Source: Improbicoccus devescovinae
GTDB lineage: Bacteria; Bacillota; Clostridia; Oscillospirales; Acutalibacteraceae
DNA: 64,000 nt
Direction of reading: 5' to 3'
Assembly: GCA_036245095.1 (NCBI GenBank)
Contig: BSWA01000001.1
Location: forward strand, 62,001-126,000
Within the stretch, counting starts at the first letter, position 1, and every line of letters starts with the position of its first letter. A program made the translations under genes and the position numbers. Shown here piece after piece: positions 36,861 to 45,836 of this stretch. The notes beneath the pieces were generated by a model. It was not told where the DNA came from, made no database searches, and worked only from the letters and a program-made list of their open reading frames with translations.

Positions 36861-38262
36861 TACTTGCTCCTTTTAAAAATTCATTTAAAATCATGTACGC
36901 ACATTCATAAACGTTGCCGCCGCCGACAGTTATAATTATATCACCCTCTTGAGCATCGTCAATTGCTAGGTTTGCACAAGTATCAAAAGTTCCACCTACT
37001 TTCACATTACAGGTTTTTGAATATTTTGTTATTTTAATAGCAAGATTTTCTGAACTTATCCCGTAAGTATTAATCTCGCGAACCGGTAATATGTCTGTCA
37101 AAATTACTTCGTCAAATCTAGAAAGAACTTCCGCGAAATCTTCTAATAATAAAAAAGTTCTAGAAAACGTATGAGGTTGGAAAATTATTCTGGTTCTTTT
37201 GTATCCTAAATTAAAAACAATATTATATAAAGCCTCTATTTCCGTAGGATGATGCGCAAAATCATCGACTATTGTAATGCCATTTACTTGGCCTAATAGC
37301 TCGAATCTGCGCCTAGTTCCGATGAAATTTTTCAGGCCTTCAGCTGATTCATATAAATTCATACCAAGACGCTCGCAGGCCGATATCGCTGCTAATGCGT
37401 TCGAAATATTATGGACTCCTGGGACTTGCAGCTTGAGTTGAATTTTTTCGTGCGATATCTCAGATACTATTTCGAATTCTGGCATCCCGTTTTTGTCAAG
37501 ATTTATGTTTTGTGCATAAATATCTAATTTTTTTAAACTAGTGCGTTTTTTTATGCCATAAAAAATTTTGTCGGCATTAATATTCGCAACAGCATCGATC
37601 GAATTCATGTCGTCTCCATTGATTACAATCGATTTAGTACACCTTTTGGCAAATTTATTAAACGAAATCTTTTCATTTTCTATTGTTCCAAAATAGTCAA
37701 GATGATCATTGTCAATATTTAAAATCACACCCACAGTAGGGTCTAAATCTAGAAAAGCATCCATGAATTCGCATGCCTCACATACGGCATATTCGGAATT
37801 TCCGGCGATAAAACCTTCGCCTATGCCGCGCATTTCTGCGCCGACTATGGCCGTCGGGTCTTTATTTGCATGTTTTAAAATTTCTGCGACCATAGAACTT
37901 GTAGTAGTTTTCCCGTGAGAGCCCGATACAGCTACCATTTTTGAATAATTTCTGGTAATATCACCTAAAAATCTACTTCTTTTTACAGTTTTTATGTTTC
38001 TTATTTTAGCAGCTAAAATCTCGGGATTATTTTCTTTAATCGCAGCAGAATACACAACATAATCTACATCGCCGATATCATTTTTGTGGCCTATATTTAT
38101 ATTTATGCCTTTTGCTCTAAGCTTAGAAATAACATGTGAATCTTTCGAATCCGAGCCACTTACGTAGCACCCCCGAGCCAACGCTACACTCGCTAATGGA
38201 GCCATTCCAGAGCCGCCAATGCCTATAAAATAAACACTTTGTTTATCATAATTAACATTCAT
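36847..38262 (-). CDS. murC: UDP-N-acetylmuramate--L-alanine ligase
   Basis: Adds L-Ala to UDP-MurNAc in peptidoglycan precursor synthesis. 471 residues with AGGAGG before ATG 38262. The N-terminal Rossmann motif is FIGIGGSGMAPLA, the ATP loop AVSGSHGKTTTSS, then NIDNDHLDYFG and the C-terminal VDDFAHHPTEIEA and FQPHTFSRT. Full length. Its presence implies a peptidoglycan-making cell. Confidence 0.97.
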   Translation of the reverse strand: MNVNYDKQSVYFIGIGGSGMAPLASVALARGCYVSGSDSKDSHVISKLRAKGININIGHKNDIGDVDYVVYSAAIKENNPEILAAKIRNIKTVKRSRFLGDITRNYSKMVAVSGSHGKTTTSSMVAEILKHANKDPTAIVGAEMRGIGEGFIAGNSEYAVCEACEFMDAFLDLDPTVGVILNIDNDHLDYFGTIENEKISFNKFAKRCTKSIVINGDDMNSIDAVANINADKIFYGIKKRTSLKKLDIYAQNINLDKNGMPEFEIVSEISHEKIQLKLQVPGVHNISNALAAISACERLGMNLYESAEGLKNFIGTRRRFELLGQVNGITIVDDFAHHPTEIEALYNIVFNLGYKRTRIIFQPHTFSRTFLLLEDFAEVLSRFDEVILTDILPVREINTYGISSENLAIKITKYSKTCNVKVGGTFDTCANLAIDDAQEGDIIITVGGGNVYECAYMILNEFLKGASNKNN

Positions 38263-38272
38263 GAAAATCCTC

Positions 38273-39088
38273 CTAATCTCGACTAATATCTTCGAATTTT
38301 TCTTGAAAATTTGCCGAATCTATTAATAAATCTTCTTTATTATCAAACTTATTTAACAATTTTTTATCAGGTTTGTCAAAAAAAATATTAAATAACAACA
38401 AAATAAGCATCGAGATCCCAGCGATAATAAATAATACAGATATAACCCCTTTTACAAAATTACTCTCACGCTTTTTTTTCGCTCGTTCGGGAACTATTCT
38501 TTCAAATTTTTTTATTTCACTTTCGCTTACTTCCGGAAGCTTTAAGATATCGTTTTTGTTAATTTCAGCTTTTTTGGCCTCTTCTTGATTTTGAGCAAAA
38601 TTCGCAGGATTTTTAATTTCATTTTTTTTAACATCTTTCTCTTGACTCTGAGATTCAACTGGTGTATCATGCTTCACAGTATTCTCCGGAATGCGTTCTG
38701 CTTGAATTGGAGGAGCTCTGGGAATAATAGCTTCATTTATTTTCTCAGCCGGTTTCTCAGTCCTAGCCTCAGGAATAACCACTGTTTCCGGCGTATTCTT
38801 CTCGGTAATAATATTTGTTGTATTATTTTCATTTTCTTGACGTCGTATGAAAACCTCTGGACTATTATCAAGCTTTCTATTTTCTTTAATTTGTGTGACT
38901 TGTGGATTCAAATTTTCCTCTGGTGCCTGAATAGCCTCAATTTTGACTGAATTTAAATTTTCGTTTTTATCATCTAGATCTAAAGCATGAATTCTTACAG
39001 AAAAAATAAAAATGAAATCTAAAATAATAAACATAAAAATTAATAAAAATATTTTTATTTTATAAAAATTACCCAAAAAATTTAACAT
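38273..39088 (-). CDS. Two-helix membrane protein with charged linker
   Basis: 271 residues from ATG 39088, preceded by GGGAGAGA. Hydrophobic segment about 8-34 (IFLLIFMFIILDFIFIFSV), then about 165 residues rich in E/K/N/P and strongly disordered. A second helix follows near 220-243 (VISVLFIIAGISMLILLLF), then a short acidic tail. No family recognised. It sits 10 bases before murC and after spoIIP. The topology suggests a large extracytoplasmic disordered loop held by two helices. Confidence 0.7.
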   Translation of the reverse strand: MLNFLGNFYKIKIFLLIFMFIILDFIFIFSVRIHALDLDDKNENLNSVKIEAIQAPEENLNPQVTQIKENRKLDNSPEVFIRRQENENNTTNIITEKNTPETVVIPEARTEKPAEKINEAIIPRAPPIQAERIPENTVKHDTPVESQSQEKDVKKNEIKNPANFAQNQEEAKKAEINKNDILKLPEVSESEIKKFERIVPERAKKKRESNFVKGVISVLFIIAGISMLILLLFNIFFDKPDKKLLNKFDNKEDLLIDSANFQEKFEDISRD

Positions 39089-39104
39089 AAATATTCTCTC
39101 CCTA

Positions 39105-39326
39105 TTAAAATTCGAATTCATAGAAATTATTCATTAACATAAATTTAACAAATCTTTTGCCACGATTACTAAAATTATATTCAACAATTGGTCTCGTATC
39201 CCCAAAAGCAATATATCTAGTATTGTGGTCTGCTACGACCAACCCACAAATTAGCATTAAACATAAAGAAGTTATAATAAAAGACACCAGAAAATATTTT
39301 AAATATTTAATTCTAATCAATATCAA
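39105..39326 (-). CDS. Small membrane protein downstream of spoIIP
   Basis: 73 residues from TTG 39326, 12 bases after the spoIIP stop, with AAAAAGAAG as possible SD. One N-terminal helix (YFLVSFIITSLCLMLICGLV), then a polar tail. It could be secreted or anchored. The reading frame ends inside the leader of the next gene. Moderate support only. Confidence 0.45.
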   Translation of the reverse strand: MILIRIKYLKYFLVSFIITSLCLMLICGLVVADHNTRYIAFGDTRPIVEYNFSNRGKRFVKFMLMNNFYEFEF

Positions 39327-39338
39327 GCACTTCTTTTT

Positions 39339-40484
39339 TCATGAATTTAATTTTATAACTTCAGCGATAGAACTTCCTAACATTTTACCAGAACGTTTGG
39401 CTTCCTCAATAGTATTAACATCACTTCCAATTTCTATCAACAACGATCCAGGAGTCAAATTCTGATTATATTTTGCATCTCTAATAATCAACGGCCTCGT
39501 AAACCCTGGAAACATCGTTTCGCATTTATGCTGAAGCTTGACTGCTATCGAAAAATTCTTTTCCCAATTGGGAAAACCATGACCAGATACTATCATAATC
39601 TGCGATGATTTTTGGTTATTATTCATAAAAATCGGCTTAATTTTACCAGTTTCTTTGTCGCCTATGCTATCTCTATGAATATCTATCACAAGTTTTATGC
39701 TAGGAAATTTCTTAATATTATTTTTTACTGTAGCCGCACTTCGGCTGTAAGAACCGCTAAATCCGGGATAATCATGCACAGTTTTATCATGAATCGCTTT
39801 TATGCCCGATTCTTGCAAAGCATTAACAATTTCTTCGCCTACTGCTACGACTGTATACCGACAATCTTGACTTCGAGAACTAAAACTATCATTGAAAAAT
39901 TTCAAATCTTCATTAATATAACTCTCGGATGTGTGCGTGTGAAAAATTAAAACACTAGGAGTTTTGGCATTTTTAGGTTTTAAATTTACTTTGTTTTTAA
40001 AATAATAACCAACATCAATTCCCGAATTTGTAGCGTTTTTAACATAAAAATTTAAAAATTTTGTACCATTTTCACAAAAATGATTCTCAATAATTTTGTA
40101 TTTCCCGTTAATAATTGTATCTTCGGAATTCAGCGCAGGATCTCGAGATACATCGCTATTGGTGACTTGATCGGGTATTTTCTTTGTTGATTCTAATTTT
40201 ATATTTTCTCCTTCGCTAGCAAATTTATTCTTATTTTCAATAAAATTTTCGTTTAAAATAAAATTTTTCAATCTTGAAAAAATTTTTTTATTATTTGAAT
40301 TTTGATTTCTCCCGATCATAATATTAGCTACAATTAAACTGACGTAATCTAAATTTAACATTTTTTTTCTAGTATTAATCATAAATAAAAAACAAAAAAA
40401 ACAAAATAAAAACGCACTTATACCCGATATTAACATCAAAAAATCTGTAACTTTTTTCCTCGAAACAATCATAAAATTCATCAC
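39339..40484 (-). CDS. spoIIP: Stage II sporulation protein P (peptidoglycan amidase/endopeptidase)
   Basis: 381 residues with an N-terminal transmembrane helix (VTDFLMLISGISAFLFCFFC, then FLF), a polar linker and the SpoIIP catalytic domain. Zinc and catalytic motifs: VLIFHTHTSESY, the GSYSRSAATV region, KLVIDIHRDS and LLIEIGSDVNTIEEA. In Bacillus SpoIIP with SpoIID and SpoIIM drives forespore engulfment by cutting peptidoglycan. Here it lies upstream of two membrane proteins and murC. No gpr is adjacent, unlike many sporulating Firmicutes. Confidence 0.93.
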   Translation of the reverse strand: MMNFMIVSRKKVTDFLMLISGISAFLFCFFCFLFMINTRKKMLNLDYVSLIVANIMIGRNQNSNNKKIFSRLKNFILNENFIENKNKFASEGENIKLESTKKIPDQVTNSDVSRDPALNSEDTIINGKYKIIENHFCENGTKFLNFYVKNATNSGIDVGYYFKNKVNLKPKNAKTPSVLIFHTHTSESYINEDLKFFNDSFSSRSQDCRYTVVAVGEEIVNALQESGIKAIHDKTVHDYPGFSGSYSRSAATVKNNIKKFPSIKLVIDIHRDSIGDKETGKIKPIFMNNNQKSSQIMIVSGHGFPNWEKNFSIAVKLQHKCETMFPGFTRPLIIRDAKYNQNLTPGSLLIEIGSDVNTIEEAKRSGKMLGSSIAEVIKLNS

Positions 40485-40511
40485 AATCCGAGTCTATTTT
40501 TTATTAAAAAA

Positions 40512-41998
40512 TCAAATAAAAATCAAATAAAACCCTAAATCTCCAGTTTTTGCCCGCGCATCTAGATCTAACCGCTGAAACCTGAAAACGCCCATCTGAG
40601 CCATCGCGACGGCATGCTGTGGGTTATATCTATCTGGCAGACCTATTATATATATTGTCCTGCCACCGCTTACACATTTGCCGAATATTATAAAACTATT
40701 AAATTTAAATGTGTTTTCAATAAATTTTTTTAAATTTTTATTAATTTCAAAACTCGAATTACTCATCAACTTCGCGAAAGTTTCTTCATTAATCTTGACA
40801 AATTTCGTACCTTTTATCTTTCTTGAAAACGGCCAATATGATTCATTTTCATCACATATTTTTTCGAATTCAAAATTTTCGCAGTATTCATCTTTATTTT
40901 TTTGTGAATCTTCGCTATTTTTATACGAATTATTTTCATATTTTTGTGAATCTTCGCTATTTTTATACGAATTATTTTCATATTTTTGTGAATCTTCGCT
41001 ATTTTTATACGAATTATTTTCATATTTTTGTAAATCTTCGCTATATTTATGCGAATTATTTTCAGGTTTTTGTAAATCTTCGCTATATTTATGCGAATTA
41101 TTTTCAGGGTTTTGTGAATTTTCGCTATATTTATGCAAATTATTTTCAAGATTTTGTAAATCTTCGCTATATTTGCGAAAGTTTCTTCATTAATCTTGAC
41201 AAATTTCGTACCTTTTATCTTTCTTGAAAACGGCCAATATGATTCATTTTCATCACATATTTTTTCGAATTCAAAATTTTCGCAGTATTCATCTTTATTT
41301 TTTTGTGAATCTTCGCTATTTTTATACGAATTATTTTCATATTTTTGTGAATCTTCGCTATTTTTATACGAATTATTTTCATATTTTTGTGAATCTTCGC
41401 TATTTTTATACGAATTATTTTCATATTTTTGTGAATCTTCGCTATTTTTATACGAATTATTTTCATATTTTTGTAAATCTTCGCTATATTTATGCGAATT
41501 ATTTTCAGGTTTTTGTAAATCTTCGCTATATTTATGCGAATTATTTTCAGGGTTTTGTGAATTTTCGCTATATTTATGCAAATTATTTTCAAGATTTTGT
41601 AAATCTTCGCTATATTTTTTCCCGGAAAATATAACTTTTTTATAATCAAAACACTCATTTCTAAAACCTACAATAATTCCTACATGGCTACCTGGAATTA
41701 ATACAACACCCAAAACCTCTTTAAAAGTTTCTATAGAATTTTCTGACTCTTGGTTATTAATTCGTATAGTACCATTGAAACAGCCCAAACTGTTGGTAAT
41801 AATATAGGCAGTTTGAAATTTGCGATTATTAAAAATAATATACACATTGTACTTTTGGTCTTTTAATAAATTAAAAACACATATGTGAATTAACACGTAA
41901 TCTTTTTGGACTTTTATGTCAATGCGACCAACTTCTTCTCCAGAATTTTCTGGATTTTCTTTTTTTAATTTCAATGAAAAAAAACTTAAATTATACAA
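40512..41998 (-). pseudogene. Clostridial-type protein with 14-residue repeats, scrambled by an internal duplication
   Basis: From TTG/ATG near 41998 the frame encodes a beta-rich N-terminal domain (about 120 residues, GRIDIKVQKDYVLIHICVFN) and then 14-residue repeats of the type SEDSQKYENNSYKN. It continues to YWPFSRKIKGTKFVKINEETFA, where it runs into a second copy of the same 401-443 bases out of frame and ends at 40814. The authentic C-terminal domain (KLMSNSSFEINKNLKKFIEN ... YIIGLPDRYN ... DLGFYLIFI) follows the second copy in the frame 41138-40512. Removing one copy restores a single gene. Either a recent disrupting duplication or an assembly artefact. The C-terminal part resembles tails of clostridial proteins of unknown function. 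Confidence 0.75.
40774..41617 (-). repeat. Tandem duplication of 401 and 443 bp containing 42-bp minisatellites
   Basis: Copy A is 40774-41174 and copy B 41175-41617; both start GCGAAAGTTTCTTCATTAAT in plus-strand reading. Copy B has one extra 42-bp unit. Within each, 42-bp units (14 codons) with consensus TTTTTGTGAATCTTCGCTAT plus 22 bases repeat head to tail. The copies are nearly identical. Both copy lengths leave remainder 2 on division by 3, hence the frame change. Confidence 0.9.
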
Positions 41999-42203
41999 AT
42001 TATCACATACTTTTTAAAAAAATACATTTATATAAAATATATTTATTTTTAAAAATAAAAAATATAACTAAATATGTGATAATTGGGTGTATAGTAATGC
42101 AGATAATTATAAATTTCAGAGGCCCAGAGAGAGCTCATAAGTTCTTAAGCGGCTTTTAAAAGCTTCAGTCGGAATCCCCATATTTTTTTATCTCCGAAAT
42201 TAT

Positions 42204-42929
42204 TTATATTTTATTCTGTAAAAATCTGGATTTGATTCCTTCTAAAACAGTGTTGTTTATGCCACAAGCCACAAAATAATTCATAAAATTTGTATATTTT
42301 TGTTTAATATATTTAATTGTAATTTCCATTGTATCGCGTGTAGAAATAAAAATCGACTCACCGTACTGTGCTACAAGCGTTTTAATCTCTGGTAACTCTC
42401 GTATCAAATCGTATGAGACGGCATAATTCTCTATAATATCTTCTTCGCTTACGTTTGCCAATTTAAGCAATAACATTGAGATAATCCCAGTTCTATCTTT
42501 GCCCAACGAGCAATGAAATAAAGTGCATCCGATTTTATTAGAACCAAAAATTTCAAAAACCTGTCTAACCAAGTCTTTAGATTCTATCATTTTTTTATAC
42601 ACTTCGTATATAGGCAAAGTTCCATTCATCATTCGAGCCACGACCTCAGCGCTTGTTACAAAAGGCAAATTATAATAATTTATGCCTTCTATTTTTGAAA
42701 GCCGATCTTCATCTGATTCGGACTCATGAACAAACCTAAAGTCCAAAACCGTAGTCAAATTATACTGATTTTTAAGAATATCTACATCTTTTTTAGTGAT
42801 TTTATGAGTATTATCAGATCTCAAAAAAACTTTATGTTTCGTAATGGTATTATCAAGAGTTACCATGCCTCCTAAATCACGCGTATTATGAGTACCCTCG
42901 AGCTTTATCAAGTTATATTTTTTCTGCAA
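42204..42929 (-). CDS. Tyrosine-protein phosphatase (IphP/Y_phosphatase3 type)
   Basis: 241 residues from TTG 42929, seven bases after GAGGTG. The N-terminal motif NTRDLGGM is typical of this group. The P-loop is FHCSLGKDRTGIISML (Cys nucleophile, HCxxGKDRTG). Full length for the family. These enzymes remove phosphate from Tyr/Ser/Thr or phosphoinositides, and several are virulence effectors (such as LipA and MptpB). No signal peptide is visible, so a housekeeping role is equally possible. It faces away from lepA. Confidence 0.88.
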   Translation of the reverse strand: MQKKYNLIKLEGTHNTRDLGGMVTLDNTITKHKVFLRSDNTHKITKKDVDILKNQYNLTTVLDFRFVHESESDEDRLSKIEGINYYNLPFVTSAEVVARMMNGTLPIYEVYKKMIESKDLVRQVFEIFGSNKIGCTLFHCSLGKDRTGIISMLLLKLANVSEEDIIENYAVSYDLIRELPEIKTLVAQYGESIFISTRDTMEITIKYIKQKYTNFMNYFVACGINNTVLEGIKSRFLQNKI

Positions 42930-42976
42930 ATATCCACACCTCGGGAGAATTATATTATTTTTTTAAAAAAAATCAA

Positions 42977-43004
42977 TTGATTTTTAAAAAACTTTAATTA
43001 TAAT
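42977..43004 (+). promoter_or_regulatory. Tandem promoter 1 of lepA
   Basis: TTGATT (42977-42982), 16-base spacer, TATAAT (42999-43004). Confidence 0.7.
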
Positions 43005-43095
43005 AATTTTGCATGCCTGATTTAACAAATACTAGACCATATTTTTGTAAGTATTCACATCACGAAAAATTATATTATTTTTTTGAAAAAATCAA

Positions 43096-43123
43096 TTGAT
43101 TTTTAAAAAGCATTAATTATAAT
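43096..43123 (+). promoter_or_regulatory. Tandem promoter 2 of lepA
   Basis: TTGATT (43096-43101), 16-base spacer, TATAAT (43118-43123), about 40 bases before ATG 43164. Confidence 0.7.
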
Positions 43124-43163
43124 AATCTATGCGTGCTTACTTTGGGTGTGAGGCTTGTATATA

Positions 43164-44972
43164 ATGCATAAAATTAATAATAATATTAGAAATTTTTGTA
43201 TAATTGCACATATTGACCACGGCAAATCTACGCTCGCTGATAGAATTATCGAGTTTACGAATTCTGTAGATAAACGTGAAATGTCAGATCAAATACTTGA
43301 CAATATGGAAATCGAACGTGAACGCGGTATTACTATTAAATCTCGAGCCGTCACGCTTTTGTATCATGCTTTAGACGGCATAAATTATACTTTAAATTTA
43401 ATTGACACACCGGGTCATGTGGATTTTAATTATGAAGTTTCCCGTTCGTTGTCGGCATGCGAAGGCGCATTATTAGTTGTAGATGCATCTCAAGGCATAG
43501 AAGCACAAACTTTAGCAAATACTTATCTTGCGATCGACGCTAATTTGGAAGTCGTGCCTGTAATAAATAAAATAGATTTACCTAGCGCAGAACCTGATAG
43601 GATTGCGAATGAAATAGAAGAAATTATTGGCATTTCTGCACAAAATTCCCCAAGAATATCGGCAAAAACTGGTTTAAATATACAAGATGTTCTAGAATGC
43701 ATCATAAAAGAAATACCGCCTCCAAAAGGACTAATTCATGATAAATTGCGAGCTTTAATTTTTGATTCATTTTATGATTCTTACAGAGGCGTCGTAATAT
43801 ATATAAGAGTAGTCGATGGGCGTGTTAAAACCGGAGATAAAATTAGATTTATGGCAAATATGTCAGAATTCATTGTCACAGAATGCGGTTTTTTATTGCC
43901 CACCAAATGGAATCCTGTTGATGAATTATATGCTGGCCAAGTCGGATATCTTGTTGTGGGGATTAAGACAATTCATGATTCCAAAGTTGGCGATACTGTT
44001 ACATTGGCAAATAACCCGACAAAAGAGCCGCTTCCTGGATATAGAAACATAAATCCCATGGTTTTTTGTGGAATTTATCCAATAGATGGCACGAAATATC
44101 CTATTTTAAAAGATGCACTTGAAAAATTACATCTTAACGATGCCGCTTTAACTTACGAACCTGAAACTTCAGTAGCATTAGGATTCGGATTTCGATGCGG
44201 TTTTTTGGGACTTTTGCATGCCGAAATAATTCAAGAACGTCTTGAACGCGAATTTAATCTAGATTTAATGATAACTGCTCCTAGCGTGGTATACAAAATC
44301 CAAGAAATCGGGCAGAAAATTGTATATATAGACAATCCCACAAATTTCCCGAGTGCAACTTCGATTTTGACTATGGAAGAACCAATTGCTAGAGCTCATA
44401 TTTATTCTCCTAGTAATTATATTGGCAGTATTATGAAATTTTGTCAAGAGAGACGCGGAGAATTTGTTGAAATTAAATATATTAATTCCGAAAGAGCTGA
44501 TATAATTTATGACTTACCACTAAACGAAATAGTATACGATTTTTTTGATACACTTAAATCTAAAACTAAGGGTTATGCATCTTTTGATTACGAAATCACC
44601 GGATACAAAAAATCCGATCTAGTAAAATTGGGCATCATGCTTGGAGGAGAGCCCGTAGATGCGCTTTCTATAATTTTGCATAGAAGCAAATCGTATTCGC
44701 GAGGCAGCAAAATAGTAAAAACATTAAAAGAAAAAATCCCGAGGCAGCAATTCGAAGTCGCAATTCAAGCCTGCATAGGGACTAAAATTATTGCGCGCGA
44801 AACTGTTAAGTCGTACAGAAAAGATGTTATTGCTAAATGCTACGGGGGCGATATAACTCGAAAACGCAAATTGCTAGAAAAACAAAAAGAAGGTAAAAAA
44901 CGTATGAAAAAATTCGGTAGTATAGAAGTCCCAAATGACGCTTTCTTGGCTGCCCTTAAAGTCAGTGAATAA
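43164..44972 (+). CDS. lepA: Elongation factor 4 (LepA)
   Basis: Ribosome-associated GTPase. 602 residues from ATG 43164 with GTGAGG upstream; the TTG at 43155 is too close to that SD. G motifs: AHIDHGKST (G1), RGITIKS (G2), DTPGHVDF (G3), NKIDLP (G4). The LepA C-terminal domain is typical (GFRCGFLGLLHAEI; RGSKIVKTLKEKIPRQQFEV; AKCYGGDITRKRKLLEKQKE). lgt begins three bases after its stop, so they form an operon. Confidence 0.97.
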   Translation: MHKINNNIRNFCIIAHIDHGKSTLADRIIEFTNSVDKREMSDQILDNMEIERERGITIKSRAVTLLYHALDGINYTLNLIDTPGHVDFNYEVSRSLSACEGALLVVDASQGIEAQTLANTYLAIDANLEVVPVINKIDLPSAEPDRIANEIEEIIGISAQNSPRISAKTGLNIQDVLECIIKEIPPPKGLIHDKLRALIFDSFYDSYRGVVIYIRVVDGRVKTGDKIRFMANMSEFIVTECGFLLPTKWNPVDELYAGQVGYLVVGIKTIHDSKVGDTVTLANNPTKEPLPGYRNINPMVFCGIYPIDGTKYPILKDALEKLHLNDAALTYEPETSVALGFGFRCGFLGLLHAEIIQERLEREFNLDLMITAPSVVYKIQEIGQKIVYIDNPTNFPSATSILTMEEPIARAHIYSPSNYIGSIMKFCQERRGEFVEIKYINSERADIIYDLPLNEIVYDFFDTLKSKTKGYASFDYEITGYKKSDLVKLGIMLGGEPVDALSIILHRSKSYSRGSKIVKTLKEKIPRQQFEVAIQACIGTKIIARETVKSYRKDVIAKCYGGDITRKRKLLEKQKEGKKRMKKFGSIEVPNDAFLAALKVSE

Positions 44973-44975
44973 ATT

Positions 44976-45836
44976 ATGTTTCATGTTTCGTTTCCAAATT
45001 TAAATATTTTCATACAAATTAAACCGAAATTTTTTGATTTTTTAGGTATTTCTGTATATTATTACGGAGTTATAATTTCTATTAGCTTTATTTTGGGTGC
45101 GTTTTGCGTTTTTTGGAATTTTAAAAATAGAAATAAAAAATTATATAAATTATATAATATAAACGAAAATAGCTTAATAGATGTCTTAATTTTGGTATTT
45201 ATTACAGGAATTATTGGCGCAAGGATATATTATGTTTTATTTTCTCCTGTAAAATTTAATAATTTAAAAGAAATATTAAATATTTATGCTGGTGGCATTG
45301 CGATTTATGGAGCTATTATAAGTGCCAGTATTAGTTTGTTTTTATTTTGCAAACTTAAAAATATAAATTTTTTATTTATATTAGATTTACTTGTTCCAGG
45401 CTTACTTCTGGCACAGTCTATAGGACGCTGGGGGAATTTTTTTAATCAGGAAGCATTCGGCTCAGCGACAAATAATATATTAGCTATGAAAAGCGAGGCT
45501 ACAAATTTCGAATTGGTTCATCCATGTTTTTTGTACGAGTCTATATGGTGTTTGCTCGGATTTATAATAATTTTATTTATATTTAACAAAAAAAATAAAA
45601 AAAATATTAATATTTTAGCTATTTTTTTTGATCATGAATTAAATTTTTATTTAATCTGGTATTCGTTTGGAAGATTTTTCATAGAAAGCCTGAGAACCGA
45701 TAGCTTAATACTAAAAATATTTAACAAAAATATAAAAATTTCCCAAATAATTTCATTGATTTTGTTTATTACTTTAATTTTTGTATTAATTTTCAAAAAT
45801 AAAAATTCATCTAAAACAAAAAGCTCAAGACATTAA
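44976..45836 (+). CDS. lgt: Prolipoprotein diacylglyceryl transferase
   Basis: Membrane enzyme that transfers diacylglyceryl from phosphatidylglycerol to the lipobox Cys of prolipoproteins. 286 residues with about seven hydrophobic helices. Signatures are VYYYGVIISISFI, GIIGARIYYVLF, YAGGIAIYGAII and the Lgt motif GRWGNFFNQEAFG, with the C-terminal WYSFGRFFIESLRTD. Cotranscribed with lepA. Its 3' end overlaps the convergent prs by 12 bases. Confidence 0.95.
   Translation: MFHVSFPNLNIFIQIKPKFFDFLGISVYYYGVIISISFILGAFCVFWNFKNRNKKLYKLYNINENSLIDVLILVFITGIIGARIYYVLFSPVKFNNLKEILNIYAGGIAIYGAIISASISLFLFCKLKNINFLFILDLLVPGLLLAQSIGRWGNFFNQEAFGSATNNILAMKSEATNFELVHPCFLYESIWCLLGFIIILFIFNKKNKKNINILAIFFDHELNFYLIWYSFGRFFIESLRTDSLILKIFNKNIKISQIISLILFITLIFVLIFKNKNSSKTKSSRH

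Larger units (their letters stand above)
42945..43130 (+). repeat. Duplicated promoter block before lepA
   Basis: AATTATATTATTTTTTT, then AAATCAATTGATTTTTAAAA, then TTAATTATAATAAT occurs twice with an offset of 119 bases. Each copy holds a promoter with a 16-base spacer. Confidence 0.75.

Noticed and set aside
41196..41645. Long plus-strand frames across the 42-bp repeats
   Set aside because: A repeat whose unit is a multiple of 3 stays open in many frames; no SD or start supports them.
42060..42203. Possible structured RNA or riboswitch upstream of the phosphatase stop
   Set aside because: G+C-richer than its flanks, but I could match no riboswitch, SRP, 6S or T-box landmark.
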